In this document: one piece after another, positions 5,445-6,792 of the stretch
Position numbering within the stretch: position 1 is the first letter of the stretch
Layout of the letters: each line of letters opens with the position of its first letter
Assembly: GCA_964653075.1 (NCBI GenBank)
Contig: CAZZAX010000260.1
Span: 1 to 6,792 of the forward strand
Direction of reading: 5' to 3'
Length of the DNA: 6,792 nucleotides
Source: NIOZ-UU13 sp964653075
GTDB taxonomy: Bacteria; Planctomycetota; Phycisphaerae; Sedimentisphaerales; Anaerobacaceae
The notes under the pieces: model-generated
Told to the model about the DNA's origin: nothing
The model's input: the letters and a program-made list of their open reading frames with translations, nothing else
Databases searched by the model: none
Position numbers and translations under genes: made by a program

Positions 5445-5481
5445 GCCACAAGCTGTGCTTGAGCGCCAACCGTTGCGTTTT

Positions 5482-5500
5482 CACGGGCTGGAAGCCCGTG
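5482..5500. repeat. Palindromic repeat CACGGGCT-GGA-AGCCCGTG
   Basis: An 8-bp perfect G/C-rich stem with a GGA loop, 21 nt beyond the stop codon of the prepilin gene (which reads on the - strand). No T tract follows on either strand. The sequence looks like a common intergenic palindrome and could act as an mRNA 3'-end hairpin. Confidence 0.55.
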
Positions 5501-5521
5501 CCACGTAAGGCGCGGATTTTG

Positions 5522-6235
5522 TCAGGGGGGGTAGTCGGTTCCTTTTATGCCGTGGATAGTGAGGTTTGCGTCGGGGAGCTGGTCGCGTGCGGGGCGGATT
5601 TGTTTTGCTTTGAGGTAGCGGATTTGGCCGTCTGCAAAAAGATAATTCCTGCTTCCTTCCCAGGTCCACCATCCGGGGTCGTTACTGAGGGGTGAGTGAT
5701 TGCTGAGCCATTCGCCGATGAGGATTTTTCCGGAGGGATTTAATACATCCAGATTTCGCTGTGGTATAGAGGGCCGAGGATTAGCGTAGGTATCGGCCGG
5801 AGTGTTCATATCGTCAACCTGCTCAGGGCTGTGGTAAAAGGCCATGGAGTAGGCGTAACTGGTGGATTCGTATTTTTGTCTGGCGGTTTTGTCCTTCGAA
5901 CAGAAGAGTATTGAAGGATTATTCGGGTCGATTTTGACGCCGATATACGGCTCTACGAGGAAGCGCCAGCCTCGACCCATCCACAGCCAGTAGGCCGGTT
6001 CAATCGAGACCGGGTCCTGCGCGCTGGGATAAAAATTATCATTTTCGTTGAGGTAGAAGTCCACGGCCAGGCTGATTTGTTTTAGGTTGTGGGCGCAGGT
6101 AAGGCGTGCGGCCATGGATTTGGCTTTTCTAAGCGAGGGCAAAAGTATGGAAAGCAAGAGGGCAATGATTGCGATGACAACGAGCAATTCAACGAGGGTA
6201 AATGCACGTCGAACAGATTTTCGGTTCTTTCTCAT
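5522..6235 (-). CDS. Prepilin-type N-terminal cleavage/methylation domain protein (pseudopilin-like)
   Basis: A 237-residue protein of the type II secretion / type IV pilin-like superfamily that planctomycetes carry in many copies. The basic leader MRKNRKSVRRA is followed by FTLVELLVVIAIIALLLS, the prepilin peptidase recognition site and membrane helix. The glutamate at +5 is present, but Ala replaces the usual Gly before the cut. LTCAHNLKQ follows the helix, and a second Cys lies in ILFCSKDK. NYLFADGQIRYL near the C-terminus corresponds to the F-x-D-G-H end of the H-X9-DG region, with Gln for His. The frame stays open to a TTG at 6334, but those 33 extra residues resemble nothing. ATG 6235 puts the basic leader at the N-terminus, although no Shine-Dalgarno sequence precedes it. 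Probably a pseudopilin or surface protein; its specific machine is unknown. Confidence 0.9.
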   Translation of the reverse strand: MRKNRKSVRRAFTLVELLVVIAIIALLLSILLPSLRKAKSMAARLTCAHNLKQISLAVDFYLNENDNFYPSAQDPVSIEPAYWLWMGRGWRFLVEPYIGVKIDPNNPSILFCSKDKTARQKYESTSYAYSMAFYHSPEQVDDMNTPADTYANPRPSIPQRNLDVLNPSGKILIGEWLSNHSPLSNDPGWWTWEGSRNYLFADGQIRYLKAKQIRPARDQLPDANLTIHGIKGTDYPP

Positions 6236-6259
6236 CGGCAATGCAACTTTGAAGAATGA

Positions 6260-6273
6260 ATTTTCGATTTTCG
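6260..6273. repeat. Tandem heptamer ATTTTCG x2
   Basis: ATTTTCG occurs twice in tandem (6260-6266, 6267-6273), just upstream of the prepilin start. The same heptamer forms the right arms of the hairpins at 304-325 and 417-436. Confidence 0.45.
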
Positions 6274-6352
6274 AATTTTGCTTTTTCACTTCAAATCCAT
6301 CAATATTGATTTTTTCGACAACACTCGACCACAATTGAACAGCACTGTTTGT

Positions 6353-6378
6353 GGATTCCCGCTTTCGCGGGAATGACA
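6353..6378. repeat. Dispersed palindromic repeat ATTCCCGC-TTTC-GCGGGAAT + GACA
   Basis: An 8-bp perfect stem (6355-6362 with 6367-6374), a TTTC loop and a GACA tail. Read on either strand it gives the tell-tale peptides WIPAFAGMT and VIPAKAGIH. It is a familiar dispersed bacterial intergenic repeat (recollection). It ends 6 nt beyond the glmS stop codon and could protect that mRNA 3' end; no T run makes it a classic terminator. Confidence 0.75.
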
Positions 6379-6384
6379 GATAAG

Positions 6385-6792
6385 CTATTCGACCGTAACA
6401 CTTTTTGCCAGGTTTCGCGGTTTATCAACATCGTGACCGCGGAGTACGGCAGCGTGATATGCCAAAAGCTGGAGCGGTACAACGGTGAGCATCGGCTGGA
6501 GAAGCTCGGGAGTAAAGGGGACCGTAATTAAATGGTCGGCGTGCTGTTTTATATTTTCGTCACCTTCGGTGGCGACAACGATAGTTTTTCCGCCGCGCGC
6601 CCTGACTTCGGCGATATTGCCCATAATTTTGTCATACTGAGGCCCGGAAGTTGCAATGAAAACGGCGGGCATGCCGTCAACAATCAATGCGATGGGGCCG
6701 TGCTTCATCTCGGCGGCGGGCAGTCCCTCGGCGTGAATATAGCTTATCTCTTTGAGTTTCAAGGCCCCTTCAAGAGCGACCGGATAATTAAA
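6385..6792 (-). CDS. glmS: Glutamine-fructose-6-phosphate aminotransferase (isomerizing), C-terminal fragment
   Basis: The last 135 residues of GlmS, cut by the window edge at its 5' side; the full enzyme has about 600 residues. GlmS makes glucosamine-6-phosphate from fructose-6-phosphate and glutamine, the first step towards UDP-GlcNAc for peptidoglycan. The fragment covers the end of the sugar-isomerase (SIS) domain. It has ALEGALKLKEISYIHAE, then AAEMKHGPIAL, VRARGG, VPLQLLAYH and DVDKPRNLAKSVTVE at the exact C-terminus. Counting from the E. coli enzyme, Lys485, Glu488, His504 and Lys603 are all present (fragment residues 12, 15, 31 and 130), and the His504-Lys603 distance of 99 residues is exactly kept. 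The frame is open through 6792 with no start, so the gene continues beyond. The prepilin gene follows on the same strand after 149 nt. Confidence 0.97.
   Translation of the reverse strand, partial: FNYPVALEGALKLKEISYIHAEGLPAAEMKHGPIALIVDGMPAVFIATSGPQYDKIMGNIAEVRARGGKTIVVATEGDENIKQHADHLITVPFTPELLQPMLTVVPLQLLAYHAAVLRGHDVDKPRNLAKSVTVE

Larger units (their letters stand above)
5112..5521. other. Convergent intergenic region made of short dispersed repeats
   Basis: No gene is supported in this 410-nt gap between the 3' ends of dapB and the prepilin gene. It contains four TTCG...TCAGG/ATGA-type repeats, two heptamer tracts and several palindromes, listed separately. In addition, GGGG-CAAG-CCCT at 5362-5373 and an imperfect dyad around CACAAGCTGTG (5448-5458) can form small hairpins. 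None of these hairpins is followed by a T run on either strand, so I call no intrinsic terminator. Confidence 0.7.

Noticed and set aside
5459..5695. 78-codon + strand frame starting in the repeat region
   Set aside because: It begins inside the palindromic repeat area and then runs antisense to the prepilin gene, with no initiation signal.
6349..6531. Short + and - strand frames with WIPAFAGMT and VIPAKAGIH peptides
   Set aside because: These peptides are the translation of the palindromic repeat at 6353-6378, and the rest lies antisense to glmS or in the gap.

Overview
The window most likely comes from a planctomycete of the Phycisphaerae / Sedimentisphaerales kind. This rests on two adjacent secreted PQQ-like beta-propeller proteins that begin with a D-W-P-Q-x-x-G-x-N-R motif, and on a prepilin-type protein with an FTLVELLVVIAIIALLLS leader ending in an F-A-D-G motif. 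Both families are greatly expanded in Planctomycetota. Lineage is inferred from family content; no marker RNA is present.

Layout. Positions 1-1167 hold no convincing gene. They are AT-rich and full of small structures: a decamer repeat, three look-alike hairpins with CGAAAA/TTTTCG arms, a heptamer tandem tract, and two copies (A 508-607, B 653-793) of an unrecognised element with conserved, self-complementary ends and a variable middle. After these come a 15-bp palindrome and a candidate promoter. Two tandem paralogous beta-propeller genes follow on the + strand (1168-2583 and 2698-4062). They share a nearly identical ribosome-binding region and signal-peptide leader, but their bodies have diverged strongly in sequence and codon use. 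An intrinsic terminator (4107-4141), a dispersed repeat and a good sigma-70-like promoter separate them from dapB (4320-5111, lysine and meso-diaminopimelate synthesis).

The convergent gap 5112-5521 has no gene and is a mosaic of short dispersed repeats and palindromes. On the - strand lie a prepilin-type pseudopilin gene (6235 down to 5522) and, cut by the window edge, the C-terminal isomerase part of glmS (6792 down to 6385, glucosamine-6-phosphate synthesis).

Functionally, dapB and glmS are housekeeping genes that both feed peptidoglycan synthesis (diaminopimelate and amino-sugar supply). They lie on opposite strands and are not an operon. The two propeller proteins are probably co-transcribed and exported; their function is unknown. 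The points most worth a second look are the paired element at 508-793, the shared leader cassette with its abrupt composition change in the first propeller gene, and the repeat mosaic that begins at the last base of the dapB stop codon.
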